36,909 nt of DNA from Thiomicrospira sp. (lineage in GTDB: Bacteria > Pseudomonadota > Gammaproteobacteria > Thiomicrospirales > Thiomicrospiraceae), in assembly GCF_014859555.1 (NCBI RefSeq), contig NZ_JACUTY010000016.1:1-36909 (forward strand), written 5' to 3'. Shown here piece by piece: positions 16,549-25,873 of this stretch. The position numbers and the translations under genes were made by a program. Numbering within the stretch: the stretch's first letter is position 1; every line of letters begins with the position of its first letter. The notes beneath the pieces are model-generated. The model was not told the DNA's origin. It searched no databases and saw only the letters and a program-made list of their open reading frames with translations.

Positions 16549-17786
16549 TAAGTTGTCCTCTCTGGTACAGGTTTGGTTTTTTCATGCGCCGAGGTATAGG
16601 GCAGCAAAATGAAGAAAGCAAAATACAAGATCGTAAATATTTGCGCGAGCTTAGTATGAAGCGGGGTAGATGGTAAAGCACCTAACACACCCAACACAAC
16701 AAAACTGATGGCCAACATGGTTAACAATAACTTGTATGAGTAACCACGATAGCGAATTGAACGCACCTTACAACGATCTAGCCAAGGCATAGCAAACAAC
16801 ACCGCAATCGAGGCACCCATTGCAAGCACACCTAAAAACTTATCTGGCACGGCACGCAAAATTGCATAAAACGGGGTGAAATACCAAACCGGTGCGATAT
16901 GGTCCGGCGTTTTTAATGGATCAGCCGGTTCAAAGTTTGGTGCTTCAATAAAGTGGCCGCCACCTTCAGGCATATAAAACACCACTATCGCAAACAGGAT
17001 TAAGAAGAAAACCGCACCAAATGAATCTTTCACCGTGTAGTAAGGATGGAAAGGAATCCCATCTAGTGGCAAACCTTGCGTGTCTTTATGCTTTTTAATC
17101 TCGACACCATCCGGGTTGTTCGAGCCTACTTTGTGTAACGCCACAATGTGCATAAAGACCAACAGAACCAACACCAAAGGCATCGCAATCACGTGCAAGG
17201 CAAAAAAGCGGTTCAGGGTCGCGTCAGAAATAATGTAGTCCCCCCTTATCCACAACGCCAAGTCTGGACCAATCAACGGAATGGCACTAAACAAGGAAAT
17301 AATAACCTGTGCACCCCAATAAGACATTTGACCCCATGGCAACATATAACCCATAAAAGCTTCGGCCATTAATACCACAAAGATCAACATGCCGATCAAC
17401 CACACTAACTCTCGTGGCTTCTTGTAAGAGCCGTAGAGTAATGCGCGTGTCATATGTAAATAAATGACTAGAAAGAAGGCCGATGCCCCCGTCGTATGCA
17501 TATAACGGATCAGCCAACCCCATTCAACATCTCGCATAATGTATTCAATAGAGTGAAAAGCTTCATCGGCTGATGGTTTGTAGCTCATGGTTAGCCAAAT
17601 ACCGGTGATAAACTGAATCACCATGACCAGTAACGCAAACGAGCCAAAGAAGTACCAAAAGTTGAAGTTTTTCGGTGCATAGTATTGGGCAACGTGTTCG
17701 TTCCAAGTGCTGATCAACGGATAACGGTCATCTAACCACTTCAACATGCCGCCGGGTGGCGTTTGATTTGTATTTTTGTCAGACAT
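16548..17786 (-). CDS. petB: Ubiquinol-cytochrome c reductase, cytochrome b
   Basis: This is the membrane core of the bc1 complex, holding both haems b and the Qo and Qi quinol sites. The protein is 412 residues and full length. Haem ligands appear as H97 and H111 in helix B and H198 and H213 in helix D. The helix D spacing is 15 residues, against 14 in the alphaproteobacterial and mitochondrial proteins. The Qo-site motif is PVWY (299-302) in place of the classical PEWY, so the glutamate thought to accept a quinol proton is absent. This variant is known from other proteobacteria. The gene overlaps both petA (one base, TAATG) and petC (one base), so the three are translationally coupled. Confidence 0.96.
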   Translation of the reverse strand: MSDKNTNQTPPGGMLKWLDDRYPLISTWNEHVAQYYAPKNFNFWYFFGSFALLVMVIQFITGIWLTMSYKPSADEAFHSIEYIMRDVEWGWLIRYMHTTGASAFFLVIYLHMTRALLYGSYKKPRELVWLIGMLIFVVLMAEAFMGYMLPWGQMSYWGAQVIISLFSAIPLIGPDLALWIRGDYIISDATLNRFFALHVIAMPLVLVLLVFMHIVALHKVGSNNPDGVEIKKHKDTQGLPLDGIPFHPYYTVKDSFGAVFFLILFAIVVFYMPEGGGHFIEAPNFEPADPLKTPDHIAPVWYFTPFYAILRAVPDKFLGVLAMGASIAVLFAMPWLDRCKVRSIRYRGYSYKLLLTMLAISFVVLGVLGALPSTPLHTKLAQIFTILYFAFFILLPYTSAHEKTKPVPERTT

Positions 17787-18406
17787 TAAGCTTGCCCTCC
17801 TGATTCCGCATCTTCACCCACACGGATGTGTGTTTCTGTTAAATACATATAAGGTGGAATTTCCAAGTTAGTCGGCGCTGGCACTGAGCGAAACACTCGA
17901 CCGGCTAAATCAAAACTCGAACCATGACAAGGACAGAAAAATCCGCCACGCCAGCCCGCGGCCATATCCGCAGACCCTACCGCCGGACGATATAATGGCG
18001 CACAACCCAAGTGTGTACAAATCCCGACCACCACTAGATATTCTGGCTTGATCGCACGTGAAGGGTTTTGGCAGTATTCTGGTTGAATTGACGCATTCGA
18101 ATCTGGATCTCGAAGTTTATCGTCTAGCGTGGCTAAACGCTCCAGCATTTCAGCTGTACGACGTACAATCCATACGGGCTTACCACGCCAACTTAACGTC
18201 ATCATCTGACCAGGTTGCAATCCGCTAATGTCAGCATCCACCGGTGCGCCTGCCGCTTTTGCCTTTTCACTGGGTTGCCAAGAACCCAAAAAAGGCACTG
18301 CGACAAATGCCGCGCCAACCGCTCCCACAACGCCTGTTGCCCCGGCCAATACTTGACGGCGTTTTATATTTACCGTTTCTATCGTTTTCGTTTCAGACAT
18401 AGTCAT
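17786..18406 (-). CDS. petA: Ubiquinol-cytochrome c reductase, Rieske iron-sulfur subunit
   Basis: The Rieske protein takes the first electron from quinol. From the ATG at 18406 the product has 206 residues. A twin-arginine signal-anchor (KRRQVLAGATGVVGA) spans about residues 15-40 and keeps the folded 2Fe-2S protein attached to the membrane. The cluster boxes CTHLGC and CPCHGS are both complete, giving two Cys and two His ligands and the disulfide pair. GAGG stands five bases before this ATG; a second ATG six bases on and a TTG at 18424 are alternatives. It is the first gene of petABC. The upstream region carries a TAGAAT box and two 15-bp direct repeats. Confidence 0.95.
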   Translation of the reverse strand: MTMSETKTIETVNIKRRQVLAGATGVVGAVGAAFVAVPFLGSWQPSEKAKAAGAPVDADISGLQPGQMMTLSWRGKPVWIVRRTAEMLERLATLDDKLRDPDSNASIQPEYCQNPSRAIKPEYLVVVGICTHLGCAPLYRPAVGSADMAAGWRGGFFCPCHGSSFDLAGRVFRSVPAPTNLEIPPYMYLTETHIRVGEDAESGGQA

Positions 18407-18437
18407 GACTTCCTCATGGCTCAAAAAATTGGGCTCT

Positions 18438-18443
18438 ATTCTA
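18438..18443 (-). promoter_or_regulatory. Candidate -10 of the petABC promoter
   Basis: TAGAAT on the minus strand (18443-18438), about 32 bases before the petA start. No TTGACA-like box stands 16-18 bases upstream. Instead the proximal 15-bp direct repeat covers that place, which suggests activator-dependent transcription. Confidence 0.45.
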
Positions 18444-18459
18444 CAGAACCACCAAGTGA

Positions 18460-18496
18460 ACCGGTATAAATAAATGTCTATACCGGTATAAATAAA
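18460..18496. repeat. Two 15-bp direct repeats (ACCGGTATAAATAAA) at the petABC promoter
   Basis: Identical 15-bp units occur at 18460-18474 and 18482-18496, so the period is 22 bases, about two helical turns. The distal unit begins inside a perfect 12-bp palindrome TATACCGGTATA (18479-18490). The proximal unit covers the expected -35 position of petA. The layout is that of paired operator sites for a dimeric or cooperative regulator. The repeats are certain; the regulator is unknown. Confidence 0.65.
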
Positions 18497-18568
18497 ATTT
18501 ATTGCATTTGCGCATTTTAACCCGAGATTTAGCTTGAATACTCAGGGTTTTCACCCAGGCCAATCCGG

Positions 18569-19309
18569 TTAAACAGGATTGGCACAATCCACAAATCGGC
18601 ACTCAATACCGAACTGGTTTTGAATATATTCTGCAAGCGATTTCACCCCCCAGGTCTCGGTCGCATGGTGACCGGCTGCCAAATAGTGAATACCCGACTC
18701 TTTGGCAACATGGGTGGTCTGCTCAGATACTTCACCACTAATGTAGACGTCTGCCTGCCAATCCAACGCTTGTTGAATATAACCTTGTGCACCGCCGCTG
18801 CACCAGGCGATGGTCTGAACCAACTCTGGCCCACCAGGCAAATGCAATGGTTCGCGACCTAAACTCTCGGCCACCCTGCGCTTAAACTGATCCATTGAGA
18901 TAGGTTTCGCTAAACGCCCCAAACGCACCAGGCCTGGTACCGGTGTCATATCGTCTAACTGCCAAAGTTTACCAAGCTGAGCATTATTGCCATATTTGGC
19001 GTGGCCATCTAACGGCAAATGGTAAGCCAATAAGTTGATGTTATTTTGTATCAGTTTCTTAATACGTTGGTATTTCATGCCGGTAATGGTTTGAGCTTCA
19101 CTTTTCCAGAAATAACCGTGATGAACCAAAATCGTGTCCGCTTGGCATTCAATCGCTGCATCAATCAACGCCTGGTTGGCTGTCACGCCTAACACCATTC
19201 GTTTAATCTGCTCAGCCCCTTCAACTTGCAAACCATTGGGCGCGTAGTCTTGATACTGATCAACCTCTAACAACTGATGTAAATGCGCGACTAATTCATC
19301 TCTTAGCAT
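18569..19309 (-). CDS. Nif3-like dinuclear metal-centre protein (YbgI family)
   Basis: A 246-residue member of the conserved Nif3/YbgI/DUF34 family, hexameric rings with a two-metal site and no agreed function. Metal-binding signatures are VHHGYFWK (about 62-69), YHLPLDGH (about 95-102) and a C-terminal AAGHHATE with a following glutamate. It is the last gene of the same-strand run and begins nine bases after hisC. In Pseudomonas the same family member lies near hisC but with algW between; algW is absent here. A short inverted repeat (CCAATCC at 18560-18566 with GGATTGG at 18576-18582) covers its stop codon. PGLV in the middle is encoded by an iterated palindrome. Confidence 0.88.
   Translation of the reverse strand: MLRDELVAHLHQLLEVDQYQDYAPNGLQVEGAEQIKRMVLGVTANQALIDAAIECQADTILVHHGYFWKSEAQTITGMKYQRIKKLIQNNINLLAYHLPLDGHAKYGNNAQLGKLWQLDDMTPVPGLVRLGRLAKPISMDQFKRRVAESLGREPLHLPGGPELVQTIAWCSGGAQGYIQQALDWQADVYISGEVSEQTTHVAKESGIHYLAAGHHATETWGVKSLAEYIQNQFGIECRFVDCANPV
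18927..18938. repeat. Iterated palindrome copy 5 (ACCAGGCCTGGT), in the Nif3-like gene
   Basis: A perfect 12-bp copy, read P-G-L-V on the coding (minus) strand. Confidence 0.9.
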
Positions 19310-19318
19310 AAAACCTTC

Positions 19319-20410
19319 TCAAGTTTGGCTAGTTAAATGGTGCGAAAAGCTATTTAAAAACGCTTGATTTTCATTTGGGGTGCCAACGGTGACACGCAAA
19401 CAATCCGCCAATAATCCGCCCATCGGCGACAAGTTTTTAATTAACACACCGTCTTGTTTTAACCCGCTAAAAATTCGATTCGCTTGGTCTTTAGGTACTC
19501 GTAAGGTTACAAAATTGGCTTGCGAATCAAACACCTTTACCTCAGAGAACTCAGCTAACGCCTGCATTAGGATGGCGCGATCTTGTTTAATCTGTTCGGC
19601 TTGCTGTTTTAATACGTCGCTATGCTCTAACGCAAACGTCACCCCCATCTGGGTGACCACATTAATATTGTAGGGCAAACGCACTTTATCAAACTCCGCC
19701 ATCCAGGCCTGGTGGCCGATCATGTAACCTAGCCGAAAACCTGCTAACCCTTGCTTGGAAACGGTTCGCATCACAATTAAGTTGGGGTAATGTTGAATAT
19801 CGCTGATAAAGCTGTCATCGGCAAACGCGTTGTAGGCTTCATCCAACACCACCAGGCCTGGTGCTTGCTGGATAATTTGTTCGATATCTTGACGTGAAAA
19901 GGCGTTGCCGGTGGGATTGTTTGGATAGGCTAAAAACACCACGGCAGGCTGATGTTGCTGCATGGAATTTAAGAAAGCCGAAAGATCCAGCTCAAAATCG
20001 GATTGGAGTGGTACGCCATGAAAGGCCAACCCTACAAACTTAGCAATCATTTCATACATAACAAAGGTTGGCACCGGTGCCATCACGCAGCGGCCTGGCT
20101 GCGAAAAGGCCATCATAATGATCTGAATTAATTCATCCGAACCATTACCAAATACCAAGGTTTGATCGTCTGGCAAAGCCAACTCTTGCATCAATACATG
20201 GCGCAAAGACTCCGCCGTCGGGTCTGGGTAGCGATTAAAAGCCTGATAACGTACACGCTCAATCCAAGCCGATTGCATTCCAGGTGGCCAACCATATGGG
20301 TTTTCCATCGCATCTAGCTTGATCATGTTAGCCGCTGGCTGAACATGATAAGCTTTAATGTCTCGAATTTCAGGCCGAACCCAACGCTCAATCCAATTTG
20401 TCACGTCCAT
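19319..20410 (-). CDS. hisC: Histidinol-phosphate aminotransferase
   Basis: HisC is a PLP enzyme that transaminates imidazole-acetol phosphate with glutamate in histidine synthesis. The 363-residue protein shows LDAMENPYG near the N-terminus, NGSDELIQ (PLP phosphate region), FLAYPNNPTGN (159-169), VVLDEAYNAF with D190, the Schiff-base lysine K219 in TVSKQGLAG, and the arginine of GFRLGYMIG. It follows hisD by 23 bases. Two iterated palindromes lie within it, 148 bases apart: one encodes PGLV immediately before the D190 segment, the other HQAW just after the GYMIG motif. Confidence 0.94.
   Translation of the reverse strand: MDVTNWIERWVRPEIRDIKAYHVQPAANMIKLDAMENPYGWPPGMQSAWIERVRYQAFNRYPDPTAESLRHVLMQELALPDDQTLVFGNGSDELIQIIMMAFSQPGRCVMAPVPTFVMYEMIAKFVGLAFHGVPLQSDFELDLSAFLNSMQQHQPAVVFLAYPNNPTGNAFSRQDIEQIIQQAPGLVVLDEAYNAFADDSFISDIQHYPNLIVMRTVSKQGLAGFRLGYMIGHQAWMAEFDKVRLPYNINVVTQMGVTFALEHSDVLKQQAEQIKQDRAILMQALAEFSEVKVFDSQANFVTLRVPKDQANRIFSGLKQDGVLIKNLSPMGGLLADCLRVTVGTPNENQAFLNSFSHHLTSQT
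19703..19713. repeat. Iterated palindrome copy 6 (10-bp core CCAGGCCTGG), in hisC
   Basis: The core is 19703-19712, with the 3' T of the 12-mer also kept. The 5' A is replaced by T. It is read H-Q-A-W on the coding (minus) strand. Confidence 0.8.
19850..19863. repeat. Iterated palindrome copy 7 (14-bp dyad), in hisC
   Basis: The 12-bp core is at 19851-19862, with one more matched pair. Bases 19848-19867 are identical to 36078-36097 in the unrelated DTW-domain gene. It is read P-G-L-V on the coding (minus) strand. Confidence 0.9.
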
Positions 20411-20433
20411 GCGATCCGCATCCTTAAGAATTT

Positions 20434-21750
20434 TTATGATTTTTTGAGACGGTAACGTGCTGAAGCCGCGTGTGCCTGTAAACCTTCACCATCGGCTAAA
20501 ATTCCAGCCACGTCACCTAAAACGTTGGCACCATCCGCTGAACACATGATTAAACTTGAACGTTTCTGGAAATCATAGACTCCTAAAGGTGACGAAAAAC
20601 GCGCGGTACGTGAAGTTGGCAAGACGTGGTTTGGCCCGGCACAATAATCGCCTAAAGCTTCGGCCGTATAACGCCCCATAAAGATCGCACCAGCATGGCG
20701 AATTTGCGGCAAAAAGGCTTCTGGATTATCAACCGATAATTCCAAATGCTCAGGTGCAATAAAGTTGATCATCTCAATCGCTTGTGCCATATCATCCACC
20801 ACTATCACCGCGCCGCGCGCTTCTAAAGCGGTGCGAATAATTTTTTGACGTGGCATGGTCGGTAATAAACGATTCATGCTGGCGATGACCTTATCAGCAA
20901 AATCCGCATCGGGCGTAACCAAAATCGACTGCGCATCTTCATCATGCTCGGCTTGCGAAAACAAATCGACCGCAATCCAATCCGGGTCGGTTTCACCGTC
21001 ACACACAACTAAAATTTCAGACGGACCCGCGATCATATCGATCCCAACTGTACCAAACACCATACGTTTGGCGGTTGCGACATAAATGTTACCTGGCCCT
21101 ACCACCTTATCAACTGGCGGCACAGTTTCGGTGCCATAAGCTAAGGCCGCTACCGCTTGCGCGCCGCCGACACAGAACACACGATCGACACCACAAATGG
21201 CCGCGGCCGCCAATACCATTTCGTTGACTTCACCATCCGGTGTCGGCACAACCATAATCAACTCCGGTACACCGGCGACTTTAGCCGGAACCGCATTCAT
21301 GATCACAGAAGACGGATAAGCCGCTTTGCCGCCTGGCACATATAAACCAACACGATCCAAACAAGTTACTTGCTGACCCAACATCGTGCCGTCGGCTTCT
21401 GTGTAAGACCAAGATTCACTTTTCTGACGTTCGTGATACAGTCGAACCCGCTTAGTCGCCAGTTCCAACGCATCACGCTGATCTTTTGGAATATTAATTA
21501 ACGCTTGCTGGAGACGTTCTTGTGAAATTTCAAGCTCCGCGCCGGTTTTTAAGTCCAACCGGTCAAACTTAGCGGTATATTCCAACAAGGCTTTATCACC
21601 TTCGGTTTTAACCCGGTGTAAAACTTCTTTTACCACATTGTTCACGCGCTCATCTGAGACACCTTCCCAATCCAATAAACGATTTAACTCTTGTTTAAAA
21701 CCTGATGCATTGGCATCTAAACGGCGAATATTAATGGCTGAGTCTGACAT
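20434..21750 (-). CDS. hisD: Histidinol dehydrogenase
   Basis: HisD carries out the last two oxidations of histidine synthesis, from histidinol to histidine, with NAD+ and zinc. The 438-residue protein has normal length. Marks of the family are [27 protein letters not shown] and [12 protein letters not shown], then [10 protein letters not shown] (zinc ligands Q and H), the FIAPEHLEL segment with catalytic E-H, and [13 protein letters not shown]. It begins two bases after the hisG stop, so the two are translationally coupled. Confidence 0.97.
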   Translation of the reverse strand: MSDSAINIRRLDANASGFKQELNRLLDWEGVSDERVNNVVKEVLHRVKTEGDKALLEYTAKFDRLDLKTGAELEISQERLQQALINIPKDQRDALELATKRVRLYHERQKSESWSYTEADGTMLGQQVTCLDRVGLYVPGGKAAYPSSVIMNAVPAKVAGVPELIMVVPTPDGEVNEMVLAAAAICGVDRVFCVGGAQAVAALAYGTETVPPVDKVVGPGNIYVATAKRMVFGTVGIDMIAGPSEILVVCDGETDPDWIAVDLFSQAEHDEDAQSILVTPDADFADKVIASMNRLLPTMPRQKIIRTALEARGAVIVVDDMAQAIEMINFIAPEHLELSVDNPEAFLPQIRHAGAIFMGRYTAEALGDYCAGPNHVLPTSRTARFSSPLGVYDFQKRSSLIMCSADGANVLGDVAGILADGEGLQAHAASARYRLKKS

Positions 21751-21752
21751 AA

Positions 21753-22385
21753 TTATTTTCCTATTACAGTTTTGAACTGTTCGACGATTTCTTGAATCTG
21801 AGTAAACTTAGTTTTGTAAGCATGTTGGTTAACAATTAAACGCGAACTGATATCCGCAATATGTTCAAGCGGCTTTAGATGATTGGCTTTTAGTGTATTA
21901 CCGGTATCCACCAAATCCACAATACGATCCGCTAAACCAATTAAAGGCGCCAATTCCATCGAACCATACAACTTGATTAAATCTACCTGCTGGCCCTGTT
22001 GGGCATAATAAGCGCGCGCCGAATTAACATATTTCGTCGCAATTTTTAAACGATGACCATGAGGGCGATCTTGTTCTGGGCCCGCCACCATTAAACGGCA
22101 CTTGGCAATTTGCAAATCGAGCAATTCATACAAGTTATCGGATGGCGATTCCATCAATACATCTTTGCCCGCCACGCCAATATCAGCCGCACCATAAGCC
22201 ACATAAGTTGGTGCATCGGTTGTACGCACCACTAGCAAACGAACATTCGGCTGCGTGGTTTCTAGAATCAACTTACGACTGGTCTCTGGATCGTCCAAAG
22301 GCTCGATTCCGGCGGCTTTTAATAACGGCAACGTATCTTTAAAGATACGGCCTTTTGATAACGCAATGGTTAATGTCTGTTTCAT
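21753..22385 (-). CDS. hisG: ATP phosphoribosyltransferase, short form
   Basis: HisG joins ATP and PRPP in the first and regulated step of histidine synthesis. At 210 residues it is the short form, which lacks the C-terminal regulatory domain and needs the HisZ partner for activity and feedback control; hisZ is not in this window. Seen motifs are [30 protein letters not shown] and [16 protein letters not shown] (the PRPP-binding loop). It lies 10 bases after murA, the same order as in Pseudomonas (murA-hisG-hisD-hisC). Confidence 0.95.
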   Translation of the reverse strand: MKQTLTIALSKGRIFKDTLPLLKAAGIEPLDDPETSRKLILETTQPNVRLLVVRTTDAPTYVAYGAADIGVAGKDVLMESPSDNLYELLDLQIAKCRLMVAGPEQDRPHGHRLKIATKYVNSARAYYAQQGQQVDLIKLYGSMELAPLIGLADRIVDLVDTGNTLKANHLKPLEHIADISSRLIVNQHAYKTKFTQIQEIVEQFKTVIGK

Positions 22386-22395
22386 AATCTAAACC

Positions 22396-23658
<1,263 letters not shown>

Positions 23659-23663
23659 TCAAC

Positions 23664-23885
23664 TTACTCGGGTGCATGGGTTTTAATTGAAAGTGCGTGC
23701 AACTCACCATTTTCAAGCTGTGGTTTAAAAATATCATTAACCAAACGATGGCGCTTTAAGGGGGTTAAACCCACAAAAGCCTCACTGGTGACTTCGATAC
23801 TAAAATTACAGTCCGCACCGGACATTTTGACCTGACTGCCTGGTAAAGCGTCATGAATCATTTGTTGAATTTTTTCAGGAGACAT
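23664..23885 (-). CDS. BolA/IbaG family protein
   Basis: A small (73-residue) BolA-fold protein matching the IbaG/YrbA subgroup by place (just before murA) and by pattern: SPEKIQQMIHDALPGSQV, then FVGLTPLKRHRLVNDIF and HALSIKTHAPE at the end. BolA proteins bind monothiol glutaredoxins and [2Fe-2S] clusters through a conserved histidine, probably the one in LKRHRLV or the C-terminal THAPE. The ATG at 23885 is used; an in-frame TTG at 23900 is possible, and neither has a clear Shine-Dalgarno. The residues that IbaG carries after HAPE in E. coli are missing, so it is slightly short. Confidence 0.85.
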   Translation of the reverse strand: MSPEKIQQMIHDALPGSQVKMSGADCNFSIEVTSEAFVGLTPLKRHRLVNDIFKPQLENGELHALSIKTHAPE

Positions 23886-23904
23886 AGATTCGATACCCAA
23901 TTTT

Positions 23905-24666
23905 TTAGTGGCGTATTTTAACGCCTTTCAGCAATAAAATCAGATTTATCACAGTAACCACCAACAAAAAGGCCAGGGTAACCGCTAAGCTTAAATATAC
24001 AGAAACGTCTGAGCTGGCATAAAAACCATAACGAAAACCGTCTACCATATAAAAGAATGGATTAAAGTGCGACAAGGTTTGCCAGAATTCAGGTAAAGCA
24101 TGAATCGAATAAAACACCCCACTCAAAAAGGTCAGTGGGATGATGACAAAGTTTTGAAACGCGGCTAGGTGATCGTACTTTTCAGACAAAATGCCCGCGA
24201 TCAAGCCAACGCCACCCATTAAGGCGGCACTTAATACCGCAAACAGCACAACCCAACTCACCGAATACCATTGTAGATCAAACCATAACCAGCCAACCAC
24301 TAAGACACCAAGGCCGACGGCTAAACCACGTAATACCGCCGCGCCAATAAAGGCAATATACAATTCGAGCGGTGAAATCGGGCTCACCAACACAAAGGTT
24401 AAATTACCGTACATTTTTGACTGAATAATACTTGAGGACGAATTTGAAAACGCATTCTGCAAAATGGCCATCATCACCAGGCCTGGTATTAAGAATTGGC
24501 TGTAGGTTAAACCCGAAAATGAATCAATACGTGCTTCAATTACTTGGCCAAAAATTAACAAAAACAATAAGGTGGAGACCACCGGTGCAAAAATAGTTTG
24601 CACCACCACTGAATAAAATCGACGCACCTCTTTAACAAAAAAAGCCCAACATCCGTACCAATTCAT
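23905..24666 (-). CDS. ABC-2 type exporter permease, YadH-like
   Basis: A 253-residue membrane permease of the ABC-2 family. It has six hydrophobic spans, the N-terminal FFVKEVRRFYSVVVQTIFAP interfacial stretch, and the VSPISPLELY and IPLTFLSGVFYSI segments typical of YadH. It pairs with the ATPase just upstream; their reading frames overlap by four bases (ATGA). Substrates of YadGH-type exporters are not known. The pair stands between mlaB and the BolA-like gene, a place that is empty in E. coli and Pseudomonas, so a link to envelope lipid or glycan traffic is an inference from position. An iterated palindrome encodes PGLV in the first third. Confidence 0.88.
   Translation of the reverse strand: MNWYGCWAFFVKEVRRFYSVVVQTIFAPVVSTLLFLLIFGQVIEARIDSFSGLTYSQFLIPGLVMMAILQNAFSNSSSSIIQSKMYGNLTFVLVSPISPLELYIAFIGAAVLRGLAVGLGVLVVGWLWFDLQWYSVSWVVLFAVLSAALMGGVGLIAGILSEKYDHLAAFQNFVIIPLTFLSGVFYSIHALPEFWQTLSHFNPFFYMVDGFRYGFYASSDVSVYLSLAVTLAFLLVVTVINLILLLKGVKIRH
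24476..24487. repeat. Iterated palindrome copy 8 (ACCAGGCCTGGT), in the YadH-like gene
   Basis: A perfect 12-bp copy, read P-G-L-V on the coding (minus) strand inside a membrane span. Confidence 0.9.
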
Positions 24667-25586
24667 GCTTTCACCTCGGTTAAATCTAAAAACACTTCTT
24701 CAAGTGACGCATCGCGGGTACTGAGATCTTTAATGTTTAAACCGTTTTCTTGCAACCAACCCAGAATGACCTCCATCGAAATACTTTTTTCGACGCGGAA
24801 CAAGCAAGCTGAAGCTTCGCGCTCAACCAAACGCAATTGAAGTTCGCTGGTTAAATTGATGGTTTTTGGATTGTGCTCCGGCAAGGTAATACGCAAATAA
24901 CGGTAAGGGTGGCGTGCTAACAAAGCTTGAGTTTTTTCTAACGCTTTAACTTCGCCTTTTTGCATAATCGCGACCCGATCACACAAGGCTTCGGCTTCTT
25001 CTAGATAATGCGTGGTCAGAATAATGGTGTGGCCAGCGGTGTGCAACTCACGCGCAAACTCCCAAAGCGTTCGGCGTAAATCAACATCCACCCCGGCCGT
25101 AGGTTCATCTAGAACCAGCACTTGTGGTTTATGAACCAACGCCATCGCAATTAACACACGACGTTTCATGCCTCCAGAAAGTTGCTGGGTTTCAGCATTG
25201 GCTTTTTCAGTCAAAGCCAAACGCTCAAGCAATTCATCGACCCACGCCCACTGTGCTTTACCGCGTAAACCAAAATAACCGGATTGCACCCGCAATAACT
25301 CACGAATTGAGAAAAACGGATCCGAGATAAGCTCTTGCGGCACCAAACCCAGGGCGCGGCGAGCTTGACGGTAATCCCGAATCACGTCATGCCCCATTAC
25401 CGAAATACAACCTGAAGTGGGCCTAACTAAACTCGACATCGCATTAATAAGTGTCGACTTGCCTGCACCGTTTGGGCCAAGCAAACCAAAAAAACTGCCT
25501 TCTTCCACTTCAAAACTGACATTATTGAGCGCTTGCAAGTCGCCAAATTGTTTGGAGACCTGATCAAACTTTACCGCTCCACTCAT
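24663..25586 (-). CDS. ABC exporter ATP-binding protein, YadG-like
   Basis: A 307-residue ATPase of the DrrA/CcmA-YadG class. It shows Walker A GPNGAGKST, signature LSGGMKRR, Walker B VLVLDEPTAGVD and the H-loop ILTTHYLEEAE, then a C-terminal extension of about 90 residues common to this exporter class. Its ATG overlaps the mlaB stop by four bases and its stop overlaps the permease start by four bases, so it is embedded in the mla operon by translational coupling on both sides. Exported compound unknown. Confidence 0.9.
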   Translation of the reverse strand: MSGAVKFDQVSKQFGDLQALNNVSFEVEEGSFFGLLGPNGAGKSTLINAMSSLVRPTSGCISVMGHDVIRDYRQARRALGLVPQELISDPFFSIRELLRVQSGYFGLRGKAQWAWVDELLERLALTEKANAETQQLSGGMKRRVLIAMALVHKPQVLVLDEPTAGVDVDLRRTLWEFARELHTAGHTIILTTHYLEEAEALCDRVAIMQKGEVKALEKTQALLARHPYRYLRITLPEHNPKTINLTSELQLRLVEREASACLFRVEKSISMEVILGWLQENGLNIKDLSTRDASLEEVFLDLTEVKA

Positions 25587-25873
25587 ACTGTCTCCTCTGT
25601 AATGGGTAACATTTCTGTTAGGTTATATAAGCCTAATAAGGTTTTTAACGAGGCTGGCGCATGCACCAACACAAAATGCGCCGAACTGCGCTGTTGCAGC
25701 GCAAGCAACAACGCAATCCCGGCGCTATCCACCTGTGACACACCAGCCAAGTCAACCGTCACAACCTCTGCCATATTGACGGAATCTAGCTCGGCTGAAA
25801 CGACAGCTAAATTAGGCAGAACTAGGCGGCCATTAATTTTTAAACAGCCTGATGCAAGATTAATCGACTTCAT
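25583..25873 (-). CDS. mlaB: STAS-domain protein MlaB
   Basis: MlaB is the cytoplasmic STAS subunit that binds and stabilises the MlaF ATPase of the Mla phospholipid transporter. The 96-residue protein is a single STAS domain, with the core VTVDLAGVSQVDSAGIALLL carrying the conserved D-S-A-G. It overlaps mlaC by 14 bases and the next ATPase gene by four. Position after mlaC fixes the assignment more firmly than its short sequence does. Confidence 0.88.
   Translation of the reverse strand: MKSINLASGCLKINGRLVLPNLAVVSAELDSVNMAEVVTVDLAGVSQVDSAGIALLLALQQRSSAHFVLVHAPASLKTLLGLYNLTEMLPITEETV

Noticed and set aside
18553-18566. CCAGGCC followed by AATCC as a further palindrome copy
   Set aside because: Only the left half matches, so it was not counted. 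The same applies to ACCAGGCCAAGC near 32408 and GGCCTGGC near 20093 and 29748.
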